Shown piece by piece: positions 1 to 7,632 of a stretch of 36,454 bases of DNA. Made by a program: the position numbers and the translations under genes. The DNA comes from Flavobacteriaceae bacterium TMED81. GTDB lineage: Bacteria > Bacteroidota > Bacteroidia > Flavobacteriales > Flavobacteriaceae. Location: NCBI GenBank assembly GCA_002171575.2, contig NHEI02000031.1:33092-69545 (forward strand), written 5' to 3'. Below the pieces are notes generated by a model. The model saw only the letters and a list, made by a program, of their open reading frames with translations, was not told the DNA's origin and made no database searches. Position 1 is the stretch's first letter. The number at the start of each line of letters is the position of its first letter.

Positions 1-25
1 TATAATTCAATATCCATGCCACCAC

Positions 26-54
26 TTAGATTATTAAAAATTTTAATACATTTA
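26..54 (+). promoter_or_regulatory. Possible Bacteroidota-type promoter of the GIN-domain gene
   Basis: TACATTTA at 47-54 resembles the -7 element TAnnTTTG with a final A, and TTA at 26-28 lies 18 bases upstream where the -33 TTG is expected. It would start transcription shortly before the CTG at 66. Both boxes deviate from consensus and the sequence is AT-rich, so this is a weak call. Confidence 0.3.
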
Positions 55-65
55 CAAAACCAAAT

Positions 66-800
66 CTGAATATCAAGAAATATCTATTTATTACGCTTGT
101 GCTGACAAGCTCTATCATTTCTGCCCAATGGCAAGACGCAATTTCTGGAAACACAGTCCTCGATTCTCTTCCCCAAGAGGTTTCAAAATTTGATACGATT
201 GAATTCTTAGGTCCTTTTGAAATTACACTGCAAAAAGGAAATCGTCACAAGATCACAATCGCTGGAGAGTCCAATTTAATACCTCACGTCGAATTTGATG
301 TCAACAAAAACAAACTCGTTTTGCGAACATCTAACAACAAGCGACTTCACAGCAAAACAGGAAATCCTATACAAATTGCTTTGACAGCAAAAGAGTTATC
401 TGAAATATATGTTATCGGTTCGGGTAAGATTTCAAGCTCAAACTCTTTATTTTCAAAATATCTTCTGCTAGAACTCATCGGCTCTGGAGAAATACAAATC
501 CCTGTAAAAAGCCAAGCGGTTTCGGTGCATATCACTGGATCTGGGCATATTTCTCTAAATGGGAGCTGTAAAACCATAAAGGGGAAAATCATTGGGTCAG
601 GCCATCTTCACTCGGAGGAGCTAAAAACCGAAAACTCATTTTTACGTCTCACTGGATCAGGACAAGCAGACATCAATTGTTCCGACAAATTAAAAGCGAT
701 GATCGACGGAACGGCAGATATCGTTTATACAGGTAACCCCAAACGTGTTGAAATATCAACCTGGCTTGGTGGGGATAAATATATATTTTCAGACCGCTGA
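66..800 (+). CDS. Exported GIN-domain (DUF2807) protein
   Basis: This looks like a secreted protein of the DUF2807/GIN family (putative auto-transporter adhesin head domain), common in Bacteroidota and of unknown molecular role. The body shows the family's repeating beta-helix pattern: GSG motifs recur about every 20 residues (GSGKISS, GSGEIQI, GSGHISL, GSGHLHS, GSGQADI). No ATG is available. A GTG at 99 would cut through a signal peptide; reading upstream in frame gives NIKKYLFITLVLTSSIISAQ, a good signal sequence ending at Ala-Gln. I therefore place the start at CTG 66, giving 244 residues; an ATC at 72 is another possibility. The 3' end overlaps the convergent MFS gene by 12 bases. The family call is secure, the start is not. 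Confidence 0.75.
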   Translation: MNIKKYLFITLVLTSSIISAQWQDAISGNTVLDSLPQEVSKFDTIEFLGPFEITLQKGNRHKITIAGESNLIPHVEFDVNKNKLVLRTSNNKRLHSKTGNPIQIALTAKELSEIYVIGSGKISSSNSLFSKYLLLELIGSGEIQIPVKSQAVSVHITGSGHISLNGSCKTIKGKIIGSGHLHSEELKTENSFLRLTGSGQADINCSDKLKAMIDGTADIVYTGNPKRVEISTWLGGDKYIFSDR

Positions 801-2102
801 TCTACGGTGGAGGCGAATCAGTAAAAAGGCGCCAATCAAGAAAAAAGAAAGAAAAAATAAAATTGAATTTCGCATCGATCCAGTGACTTGATCAATCGTG
901 CCAAATAGTAGCATCCCGAGTACAATTCCTGTCATTTGAGAGGTGCTGTATAAACTAAAAAAGGACGCAGTATCGTCGGTTTTTGGTATGTATTTGGAAT
1001 ATGTTGATCGGGCTAAAGACTGTATCCCGCCCATTGATAAGCCTACAAAGCCTGCTGCTATGTAAAATTGTATAGGTGTCCTAACAAAAAAAGCATACAA
1101 ACAAAGACTAACCCATATAAAGTTTAGGGCGATCAGCACTGGAAGGTTGCCAAATTTTTCTGAAAAACGAGCTGTTAGTATCGCACCGACAATCGCAATC
1201 AGTTGGATAATCATAATACTGACGATCAAACCAGTTTGTTTTTCGCTCATACTCCCCCAACTGACCTCTTGCTCACCAAAATAAGCCGCAATTAGCATGA
1301 CCGTCTGTACTGCCATACTGAATACAAAAAAAGCTCCGATATAGCTTTTTAAAATTGGATGATTTGAAAAACTCTTCCAAACTGAACGAAGCTCTCGATA
1401 TCCATTAAAAATGATGCTTTTCGTCAATGCATTGGATTTATTACCCTTTGGCAAAAATCGAAAGGCGATTTGACTAAAAAGTATCCACCACACCCCAACG
1501 CAGACAAAGGAATATTTCATGGCCTTAATCGACGCTTCCGTGGCACTGCCTTCAATTCCATACATACTGGGGTTGAGAACCATACTCAAATTGACGAGCA
1601 ACAACAACACGCTACCCACATAGCCCAATGAATAGCCCAACGCACTCGCTTTGTCCATCTGCTTGGGATGAGCAATATCTGGAAGATAGGAGTTGTAAAA
1701 CACCCAGCTCAGCCATGCACCAACAGAAGCGAAGAAATAACACAGTAAACCAATATAAATATTGTCAAGGTCAAACCAATACAAACCAACACAGGACAAC
1801 GCCCCAACATAGGTGTAGAATTGCATAAAAGACTTTTTGTTTCCTATATAGTCAGCAATTCCAGATAAAATAGGAGACAAAACCGCAACAACAGCAAAGG
1901 CAGCCGCCGTTGTGTAACTTATCAAAGCAGTGTTTTTTAAAGACTGCCCAAACAAATCAATATAAAGGTTATCGCCAAACAAAGAACCGTAATATATGGG
2001 GAATATGGTGGAAGTAATCACCAAAAAGTAAACAGAATTTGCCCAATCGTATGAAGCCCAAGCACGGATGAGTTTTTTACTTCCTTTTTGTAAATCGTCC
2101 AT
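789..2102 (-). CDS. MFS transporter, UMF1 family
   Basis: A polytopic inner-membrane permease of about 437 residues with roughly twelve hydrophobic segments. Near the N-terminus it carries the YDWANS signature of the UMF1 (unknown major facilitator 1, Atg22-like) family, followed by a membrane segment ending IFPIYYG. A later segment, GFVGLSMGGIQSLARSTYSKYIP, is also typical. UMF1 proteins are presumed effluxers but the substrate is unknown. The open frame extends to a TTG at 2153, but the ATG at 2102 (MDDLQKGSKK) puts the usual short basic leader before the first membrane segment and leaves room for the divergent promoter region. The gene stands alone, divergent from the hydrolase operon and overlapping the GIN gene at its 3' end. 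Confidence 0.85.
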   Translation of the reverse strand: MDDLQKGSKKLIRAWASYDWANSVYFLVITSTIFPIYYGSLFGDNLYIDLFGQSLKNTALISYTTAAAFAVVAVLSPILSGIADYIGNKKSFMQFYTYVGALSCVGLYWFDLDNIYIGLLCYFFASVGAWLSWVFYNSYLPDIAHPKQMDKASALGYSLGYVGSVLLLLVNLSMVLNPSMYGIEGSATEASIKAMKYSFVCVGVWWILFSQIAFRFLPKGNKSNALTKSIIFNGYRELRSVWKSFSNHPILKSYIGAFFVFSMAVQTVMLIAAYFGEQEVSWGSMSEKQTGLIVSIMIIQLIAIVGAILTARFSEKFGNLPVLIALNFIWVSLCLYAFFVRTPIQFYIAAGFVGLSMGGIQSLARSTYSKYIPKTDDTASFFSLYSTSQMTGIVLGMLLFGTIDQVTGSMRNSILFFLSFFLIGAFLLIRLHRRSAV

Positions 2103-2114
2103 AATTGGATTTAG

Positions 2115-2144
2115 TTGACCAAAATAGTGAAAATAATATGTTTG
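2115..2144 (+). promoter_or_regulatory. Bacteroidota sigma-type promoter for hydrolase-msrB operon
   Basis: TTG at 2115-2117, a 19-base spacer, and TATGTTTG at 2137-2144 match the Bacteroidota consensus TTG-N19-TAnnTTTG exactly. The ATG of the hydrolase is 35 bases downstream, giving a leader of about 30 bases. The site lies in the intergenic region shared with the divergent MFS gene. Confidence 0.65.
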
Positions 2145-2179
2145 TTTTTTCAAATTGATTAACTTTATTTGCGTTTGCT

Positions 2180-3046
2180 ATGGAAAATAAGAAGAATACA
2201 AGTCCCTTATTGCGGATTCCTACTTGGATTCGGTTCGGAGTTTGGCTTTCACAACAACTGTCAACTTCCCTTGCAACTCAGTTCGCTTTATATCTATTTT
2301 TTCGACCCCAGCGTTTCAAAAGACCTGTTCGTGAACAAGAGATGCACCAGCACGCATTACAAACCAGTTGCTATGTTCCAGAGATTGATAAAGAAATTCA
2401 AGTATTTAGATTCACTGGAAAAGGAGCCAAGGTTCTGTTACTGCATGGCTGGAGTGGTCGAGGAACTCAACTCTTTGCCTTTGCAGATGAATTCAGAAAA
2501 TCAAATGCTGAAGTTGTCACATTTGATATGCCCGCCCATGGCCAATCCTTGGGGAATAAAACAAATATCGTTGAACTTGTCGCATGTATCAAAGAAGTCT
2601 ATGCAAAATATGGGCCTTTTGACCATGCGATCGCACACTCTATAGGCAGTATGGCATTACTTCGTGCTCTGCGAGATGGCATTCCGATGAAATCAGCAGC
2701 AATTATTAGTAGCGGAGATAAAATTCGAAATGTGTTTTATCGCTTTTCCGAACAACTTCAATTTTCTGATAAGGTCACCGAACAAATGATACAAACTGTA
2801 GAGAAGAAATTTGGCATGAACCTTGAAAGCTATTCATCTAGTATGAGTTTAGAACACCTAAAAATGCCGCTGCTAATTGTCCATGACAAAGACGATAAAG
2901 AGACCCCTTTTATTTATAGCAAAGACCTTCATGAAATTGCAAACAACTCTGAACTCTTATTGACAACAGGGCTTGGACATCATCGGATTCTGAGGGATTC
3001 TAAAACGGTACAACACATTGTTCAATTTATTAATCAACACCCATGA
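2180..3046 (+). CDS. Alpha/beta hydrolase
   Basis: A cytoplasmic alpha/beta-hydrolase fold protein of 288 residues with unknown substrate. The strand-HGWSGRG segment near residue 89 forms the oxyanion region. The nucleophile elbow is AHSIGS with Ser154 (Ala replaces the first Gly of GxSxG). The acid is probably an Asp in VHDKDDKETP (about 236-239), and the base is a His in GLGHHRILRD (267 or 268). The first 45 residues are basic and partly hydrophobic, so membrane contact is possible, but there is no clear signal peptide. It is first in an operon: its TGA overlaps the ATG of the exported msrB (ATGA, 3043-3046), so translation is probably coupled. The context hints at a role in oxidative damage repair or lipid handling, but that is inference. 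Confidence 0.85.
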   Translation: MENKKNTSPLLRIPTWIRFGVWLSQQLSTSLATQFALYLFFRPQRFKRPVREQEMHQHALQTSCYVPEIDKEIQVFRFTGKGAKVLLLHGWSGRGTQLFAFADEFRKSNAEVVTFDMPAHGQSLGNKTNIVELVACIKEVYAKYGPFDHAIAHSIGSMALLRALRDGIPMKSAAIISSGDKIRNVFYRFSEQLQFSDKVTEQMIQTVEKKFGMNLESYSSSMSLEHLKMPLLIVHDKDDKETPFIYSKDLHEIANNSELLLTTGLGHHRILRDSKTVQHIVQFINQHP

Positions 3047-3525
3047 AATCCATCCTATTTATTTTCACATGTATTTGCTGTTCTGTTTACAGTCAGAACC
3101 CAAAAACTCCCAATGCACCAGCACAAGACTTATCTTGCCAAAAGACAGATGCAGAATGGAAAGCCCAACTCGACGACAACACCTATTATGTATTGCGTGA
3201 AGCGGGTACCGAAAGACCCTTTTCTGGACTGTATAACAACCATTATGAGCAAGGTCTTTACAAATGTGCAGGTTGTGATGCGCCACTATATGTGTCAGAT
3301 CACAAGTACGATTCTGGAAGCGGCTGGCCTGCATTTGATAGAGCAGTAAAGGGAGCTGTTTCCTATCGAAAAGACAACAAACTCGGATATACAAGAATCG
3401 AGTTGATTTGCTCTAGTTGTGGCGGTCATTTGGGGCATATGTTCAGCGACGGTCCCCGACAAACCACAGGGCAAAGGCATTGTATCAATTCTGTTGCTTT
3501 ATCTTTTGTTTCTGACGATGAATAA
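3043..3525 (+). CDS. msrB: Exported peptide-methionine (R)-S-oxide reductase MsrB
   Basis: Reduces the R form of methionine sulfoxide in proteins; this copy should act outside the cytoplasm because residues 1-18 form a signal peptide (MKSILFIFTCICCSVYSQ). The zinc ligands are two CxxC pairs, Cys75/Cys78 (CAGC) and Cys123/Cys126 (CSSC). The catalytic cysteine is Cys147 in RHCINS. In the GWPxF loop, where many MsrB proteins have a resolving cysteine (CGWPSF), this protein has Ser93 (SGSGWPAF), so recycling must use another cysteine or an external reductant. Length is 160 residues, normal for MsrB plus a signal. It overlaps the upstream hydrolase by 4 bases and the downstream msrB by 8. The two paralogues are clearly diverged, so this is not a recent duplication. 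Confidence 0.93.
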   Translation: MKSILFIFTCICCSVYSQNPKTPNAPAQDLSCQKTDAEWKAQLDDNTYYVLREAGTERPFSGLYNNHYEQGLYKCAGCDAPLYVSDHKYDSGSGWPAFDRAVKGAVSYRKDNKLGYTRIELICSSCGGHLGHMFSDGPRQTTGQRHCINSVALSFVSDDE

Positions 3526-3910
3526 ATATCCTTGTCACAAATCGGAGCAAGACTGGAAAGAACAACTCGATGAGGAGTCCTATCGTATCTTAAGAGAAAA
3601 AGGAACGGAATATCCACATTCAGGAGTTTTTAACTTGCATTTTGAAGACGGTACCTATTTGTGTAAAGCTTGTAAAGAACCTCTTTTTGCCAGTAACGAT
3701 AAGTTTGAAAGCAATTGTGGATGGCCAAGATTTTCAGAAGCGATTGGTGGCAAAATACGTTATGAGCCTGACTATTCTCACGGAATGATCCGTGTTGAGA
3801 TTCTATGTAGCAATTGTGGGGGGCATCTTGGGCATGTATTTCCCGATGGTCCTACCCCATCTCAAAGAAGATATTGCGTAAACTCAGCAAGCTTGGATTT
3901 CAAATCATAG
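3518..3910 (+). CDS. msrB: Cytoplasmic peptide-methionine (R)-S-oxide reductase MsrB
   Basis: The second MsrB of the operon, 130 residues, with no signal peptide and so predicted cytoplasmic. Zinc CxxC pairs are Cys49/Cys52 and Cys97/Cys100; the catalytic cysteine is Cys120 in RRYCVNSASL; the usual resolving-cysteine position is kept (Cys67 in SNCGWPRF), unlike in the exported copy. The frame is open upstream to 3419, but that segment lies inside the first msrB; the ATG at 3518 starts the conserved domain and gives the overlap ATGAATAA with the previous stop. This points to translational coupling and stoichiometric expression of one reductase per compartment. Confidence 0.93.
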   Translation: MNKYPCHKSEQDWKEQLDEESYRILREKGTEYPHSGVFNLHFEDGTYLCKACKEPLFASNDKFESNCGWPRFSEAIGGKIRYEPDYSHGMIRVEILCSNCGGHLGHVFPDGPTPSQRRYCVNSASLDFKS

Positions 3911-3949
3911 GAATCCCATTTTTCCCTATTAAGTTAGTATTTCGTTTCG

Positions 3950-3957
3950 TATTTTCG
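3950..3957 (+). promoter_or_regulatory. Possible -7 element upstream of lpdA
   Basis: TATTTTCG is one base from TAnnTTTG and ends 17 bases before the lpdA ATG. I see no TTG at the right spacing, so support is weak. It is the best candidate in the 64-base gap between msrB and lpdA. Confidence 0.3.
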
Positions 3958-3974
3958 CCAAATAAAATTTTGAC

Positions 3975-5366
3975 ATGAGTAAGTTTGATATTATTGTTTT
4001 GGGAAGTGGTCCTGGAGGGTATGTAACCGCAATTCGCGCATCTCAGTTGGGCTTTAAAACCGCTATTATTGAGAAGGAAAGCTTAGGCGGTGTTTGTCTA
4101 AACTGGGGATGCATTCCCACAAAAGCGCTTCTAAAATCTGCTCAGGTCTTTGAATATCTCAAACATGCAGATGACTATGGATTAACCATAGAAAACTATG
4201 ATAAAGATTTTGATGCGGTTGTCAATCGAAGTCGAAATGTTGCTGGAACAATGAGTAAAGGTGTCCAGTTTTTGATGAAGAAAAACAAAATTGAAGTCAT
4301 CATGGGCTACGGCACGCTCAAAGCCGGTAAAAAAGTAGCTGTTGCCAGTGAAGATGGTACCGAAACAGTATATGAAGCCGATAACATCATTATTGCAACT
4401 GGTGCACGTGCTCGAGAACTTCCGAGTCTTCCACAAGATGGGAAGAAAGTGATTGGCTATCGTGAAGCAATGACACTGCCCAAGCAGCCAAAAAAATTGA
4501 TTGTTGTAGGTTCAGGTGCGATCGGCGTCGAATTTGCATACTTCTACAACGCGATGGGAACAAATGTGACTCTTGTCGAATATATGCCGCGAATTATCCC
4601 TGTGGAGGATGAAGAAATTTCAAAACAAATGGAGCGAAGTTTCACGAAAAGCGGAATCAAAGTGATGACGAGTGCAGAAGTCACCAAAGTCGACACCAGT
4701 GGCAAAGGGGTTAAAGCAACCGTAAAAACTGACAAAGGAGAGGAAGTGCTAAGTGCAGATATTGTTTTGTCTGCTGTTGGGATCAAAACAAACATCGAAA
4801 ATATCGGATTAGAAGAGCTCGGTATTGCTACGGATCGAGATAAAATCATCGTAAACGATTTCTATCAAACCAACCTCCCTGGCTATTACGCCATTGGTGA
4901 TGTTACTTCTGGTCAAGCATTGGCTCATGTTGCCTCTGCTGAAGGCATACTGTGCGTTGAAAAAATTGCAGGCCAGCATGTAGAACCTATCGATTATAAC
5001 AATGTCCCAGGTTGTACCTACTGTTTTCCAGAAGTCGCTTCAGTCGGATATACAGAGGAGCAAGCCAAAGAAAAGGGATATGAAATTAAAGTTGGTAAAT
5101 TTCCTTTTACGGCATCTGGAAAAGCACAGGCCGGAGGACATACGGATGGTTTTGTGAAAGTTATTTTTGATGCCAAATACGGCGAATGGCTGGGTTGTCA
5201 CATGATTGGTGCTGGAGTAACGGATATGATTGCCGAAGCCGTCGTTGGGCGAAAGCTCGAAACCACAGGTCATGAAATCTTAAAAACAGTTCACCCCCAC
5301 CCGACCATGAGTGAAGCGGTAATGGAGGCAGTTGCTGCTGCTTATGACGAAGTGATCCATATTTAG
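3975..5366 (+). CDS. lpdA: Dihydrolipoyl dehydrogenase (E3)
   Basis: FAD-dependent E3 component that reoxidises dihydrolipoamide in pyruvate, 2-oxoglutarate and branched-chain dehydrogenase complexes and in glycine cleavage, passing electrons to NAD+. The 463 residues have the family layout: an N-terminal FAD fold (GSGPGGYV), the redox-active pair Cys41/Cys46 in GGVCLNWGCIPTK, a second dinucleotide fold (GSGAIGVEFA) for NAD, the AIGDV motif of the FAD domain, and the dimerisation domain with the active-site His in HPHPTMSEA. No E1 or E2 gene is next to it, so it is a stand-alone shared E3. The next gene (SDR) follows after 46 bases. Confidence 0.96.
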   Translation: MSKFDIIVLGSGPGGYVTAIRASQLGFKTAIIEKESLGGVCLNWGCIPTKALLKSAQVFEYLKHADDYGLTIENYDKDFDAVVNRSRNVAGTMSKGVQFLMKKNKIEVIMGYGTLKAGKKVAVASEDGTETVYEADNIIIATGARARELPSLPQDGKKVIGYREAMTLPKQPKKLIVVGSGAIGVEFAYFYNAMGTNVTLVEYMPRIIPVEDEEISKQMERSFTKSGIKVMTSAEVTKVDTSGKGVKATVKTDKGEEVLSADIVLSAVGIKTNIENIGLEELGIATDRDKIIVNDFYQTNLPGYYAIGDVTSGQALAHVASAEGILCVEKIAGQHVEPIDYNNVPGCTYCFPEVASVGYTEEQAKEKGYEIKVGKFPFTASGKAQAGGHTDGFVKVIFDAKYGEWLGCHMIGAGVTDMIAEAVVGRKLETTGHEILKTVHPHPTMSEAVMEAVAAAYDEVIHI

Positions 5367-5412
5367 GTCATAGCGTTTACAGTATCGTTTTATACTGGAA
5401 AAATCAAAAACC

Positions 5413-6270
5413 ATGGTAAAAAACGTTGTCATCACAGGAGTTTCATCAGGCATCGGTAGGGCCTCCCTTGATATTTTACACGCAAAAGGGTACCATATTT
5501 TTGGAAGTGTCAGGAATCAAGCTGATGCAGATCATCTTTCAAAAATCTACCCAGACCGATTTACCCCACTGCGATTCGATGTGCAAAACCATGATGAAGT
5601 TGTCAAAGCTTCAAAGGTTGTTTTTGAACAATGTGAAACTTTATCAGGATTAATTAACAACGCTGGTATTGCAATTCCGGGACCATTAGAACACCTTTCA
5701 GAAGAGCAATTTGAAAAGCAACTCGATGTCAATGTTAAATCCATACGTCGAATTACCAATCTTTTTCTCCCCCTACTTGGAGCCAAGCCCAATTCGAGCA
5801 AACCGCCTGGGCGCATCATCAATATCAGTTCTGTTTCAGGTCTGTTTAACTCTCCCTTTAACGGCGCATATAGTATTTCAAAGCATGCTTTGGAGAGTAT
5901 GACGGATATTTATCGCAGAGAACTTAGACAATACGGCATCAAAGTGATCGCGATAGAGCCTGGCCCAATCAAAACCGAAATATGGAAGAAGAATCTGAAC
6001 AAAATGGATGAGTTTAAAGATTCTGATTACTATGAAGTCCTTCAAAAAGCGGATAAAATCATAGAGAACGCCGAACGTAATGCCCTACCTGTAGAAAACG
6101 TTTCCAAATTAATTGCCAAGTGTTTGGTCGCAAAGAGGCCAAAGACACGATATATCGTCCACAAAGGCAAGTTTGTATTTCGATTAATGGCTTATTATTT
6201 TCCAGATAAGCTATCGGATTGGTTGGTACATAAAACCCTTAGCTCTACAAATCGGCACCGTCCGATTTAA
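5413..6270 (+). CDS. Short-chain dehydrogenase/reductase (SDR)
   Basis: A classical NAD(P)-dependent SDR of 285 residues, somewhat longer than the 250-residue core. The cofactor motif is TGVSSGIG (8-15), the structural motif NNAG is at 82-85, and the catalytic set is Ser140 region (INISSVSG) plus Tyr153 and Lys157 in YSISK. PGPIKTE follows as usual. The substrate cannot be told; the C-terminal extension with HKGKFVFRLMAYYFPDKLSDWLVHK resembles retinol dehydrogenase-like or DltE-like SDRs that act on lipophilic substrates, which is a guess. Its 3' end overlaps the convergent aroQ by 4 bases. Confidence 0.88.
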   Translation: MVKNVVITGVSSGIGRASLDILHAKGYHIFGSVRNQADADHLSKIYPDRFTPLRFDVQNHDEVVKASKVVFEQCETLSGLINNAGIAIPGPLEHLSEEQFEKQLDVNVKSIRRITNLFLPLLGAKPNSSKPPGRIINISSVSGLFNSPFNGAYSISKHALESMTDIYRRELRQYGIKVIAIEPGPIKTEIWKKNLNKMDEFKDSDYYEVLQKADKIIENAERNALPVENVSKLIAKCLVAKRPKTRYIVHKGKFVFRLMAYYFPDKLSDWLVHKTLSSTNRHRPI

Positions 6271-6689
6271 GATTTCGGCAAAAAGCTTTCGATCGCCAAG
6301 CGATAAACGTCCAATCCGAATCCGAGGATTAACCCTTTTGCGTTTGGTGTTACAAATGAAGTATGGCGAAAATCCTCTCGGGAAAATGTATTCGATATAT
6401 GCACCTCAATAACAGGTGCTGCTATTGCTTTGATCGCATCTCCAATACCAACGGAAGTGTGGGTGTATGCCGCAGCATTTAAAATAATTCCATCAACGTC
6501 AAAGCCCACGCGCTGTAGCTCATTGATGAGCTCCCCCTCCACATTGGATTGATAGTAAGTCAAATTGATTTCTGGAAATAAGGACTTTAATTGATCGAAA
6601 TATTGATTAAAATCTTTGTTTCCATAGACCTCAGGTTCTCGTTTTCCCAACAGGTTGAGGTTTGGACCATTAAGAATCGCTATATTCAT
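6267..6689 (-). CDS. aroQ: Type II 3-dehydroquinate dehydratase
   Basis: Converts 3-dehydroquinate to 3-dehydroshikimate in the shikimate pathway; type II enzymes are small and form dodecamers. Motifs: NGPNLNLLGKREPEVYG near the N-terminus, with the catalytic Arg and Tyr; then NAAAYTHTSVGIGDAI; EVHISN with the catalytic His; and FRHTSF. At 140 residues it is the usual size. Two ATGs are adjacent (6692 and 6689); I use the second because MNIAILNGPN matches the family start. It is divergent from xerD, an arrangement I know from other flavobacteria. Confidence 0.95.
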   Translation of the reverse strand: MNIAILNGPNLNLLGKREPEVYGNKDFNQYFDQLKSLFPEINLTYYQSNVEGELINELQRVGFDVDGIILNAAAYTHTSVGIGDAIKAIAAPVIEVHISNTFSREDFRHTSFVTPNAKGLILGFGLDVYRLAIESFLPKS

Positions 6690-6699
6690 CATAGGATTG

Positions 6700-6707
6700 C
6701 AAAAATA
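6700..6707 (-). promoter_or_regulatory. -7 element of aroQ
   Basis: On the minus strand this reads TATTTTTG, an exact TAnnTTTG match, 7 bases before the first aroQ ATG (10 before the second). The mRNA leader would be only a few bases long. No good -33 TTG was seen at 17-19 bases. Confidence 0.4.
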
Positions 6708-6733
6708 GACATAAAGCCGTTGTAAATAAAATG

Positions 6734-6741
6734 TATCTTCG
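6734..6741 (+). promoter_or_regulatory. -7 element of xerD, near-leaderless
   Basis: TATCTTCG, one base off TAnnTTTG, ends 3 bases before the xerD ATG at 6745. If used, transcription would begin at or next to the A of the start codon. The -33 box is not recognisable. Confidence 0.4.
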
Positions 6742-6744
6742 AAT

Positions 6745-7632
6745 ATGAACTGGAGTGAAGGTGTTCAAGCTTTTAAATCATACTTACTTCTCGAACGTGG
6801 GCTCTCTGAAAACACGGTGGTTAACTATGTGTATGACGTGCAAAAACTTGTTGCTTATTTTGAGACCAACAATATCGCAATTGGTCCGACCAAAGTTTCG
6901 TCTTCCGATTTGCTACAATTCATTTATAAAGCTGCCAAAGAAGTGAAGCCTTCGTCTCAGTCTCGCTTGCTTTCTGGTCTTCGGACATTTTTTGACTTCC
7001 TTATGGTTGAGGGTTTGCGGAGTAGCAATCCCGTCACTTTAGTTGAACCGCCTAAGATCGGGTCTATCCTACCAGTTACCTTATCCACGTCTGAAGTCGA
7101 AAAACTTCTCACGAGTTATGCTGAAGATCGACCCATAGACATCCGAAATACAGCCATACTCGAAATGCTATACTCATGCGGTTTGCGAGTCAGTGAGCTC
7201 GTTAATCTTCGTTGTTCGGATTTATTTTTTGACGAGGGTTTGATCAAAGTAGTTGGTAAGGGAAACAAAGAGCGATTTGTCCCCATTGGACGGATAGGTC
7301 AAGAGTCTGTTCGGCGATATTTATCGATACGGGCAGAAGGAAAAAAAGGATTTAGTGATATCTTGTTTCTAAACAACAGAGGAACAAAACTCACACGAAA
7401 TATGATTTTTATAATCGTCAGAAAAGGGGCAGAAAATGCTGGGGTCGAAAAAACCATTGGTCCACATAGTTTACGTCATTCGTTTGCAACGCATCTCGTT
7501 GAAAATGGTGCTGATATCAGCTCTGTACAACAAATGCTGGGTCATAGCAGTATCACAACAACTGAGAGGTATTTGCACATGAGTAAAAAGCATTTACAAC
7601 AGACGCTCGAAAAATTTCACCCACGTTCTTAG
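6745..7632 (+). CDS. xerD: Tyrosine recombinase XerD
   Basis: Site-specific recombinase that, with a XerC partner and FtsK, resolves chromosome dimers at dif. The 295 residues comprise an N-terminal SAM-like core-binding domain (about 1-90) and a catalytic domain with all six active-site residues: Arg148 (CGLRVSEL), Lys172 (VGKGNKERF), His241 and Arg244 (HSLRHSFATHL), His267 (LGHSSITTT) and nucleophile Tyr276 (ERYLH). Size, complete active site and the housekeeping neighbours (aroQ) make this the chromosomal XerD and not a phage or integron integrase. The 3' end overlaps the convergent response regulator by 4 bases. Confidence 0.93.
   Translation: MNWSEGVQAFKSYLLLERGLSENTVVNYVYDVQKLVAYFETNNIAIGPTKVSSSDLLQFIYKAAKEVKPSSQSRLLSGLRTFFDFLMVEGLRSSNPVTLVEPPKIGSILPVTLSTSEVEKLLTSYAEDRPIDIRNTAILEMLYSCGLRVSELVNLRCSDLFFDEGLIKVVGKGNKERFVPIGRIGQESVRRYLSIRAEGKKGFSDILFLNNRGTKLTRNMIFIIVRKGAENAGVEKTIGPHSLRHSFATHLVENGADISSVQQMLGHSSITTTERYLHMSKKHLQQTLEKFHPRS

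Noticed and set aside
1-17. Possible start of a leftward gene (minus strand ATG at 17-15, reading MDIEL)
   Set aside because: Only five codons lie in the window and no promoter or homology can be judged.
2169-2645. Open frame overlapping the hydrolase start in another frame
   Set aside because: The alternative frame has no family features; the hydrolase frame has a complete catalytic triad and a promoter at the right distance.
5380-5397. Hairpin CAGTAT-CGTTTT-ATACTG between lpdA and the SDR gene as a terminator
   Set aside because: Stem of only 6 AT-rich pairs and followed by A-rich DNA, not a T-run.
6745-7632. Integrase of a mobile element
   Set aside because: XerD of normal length with complete housekeeping context and no attachment-site repeats or cargo genes.
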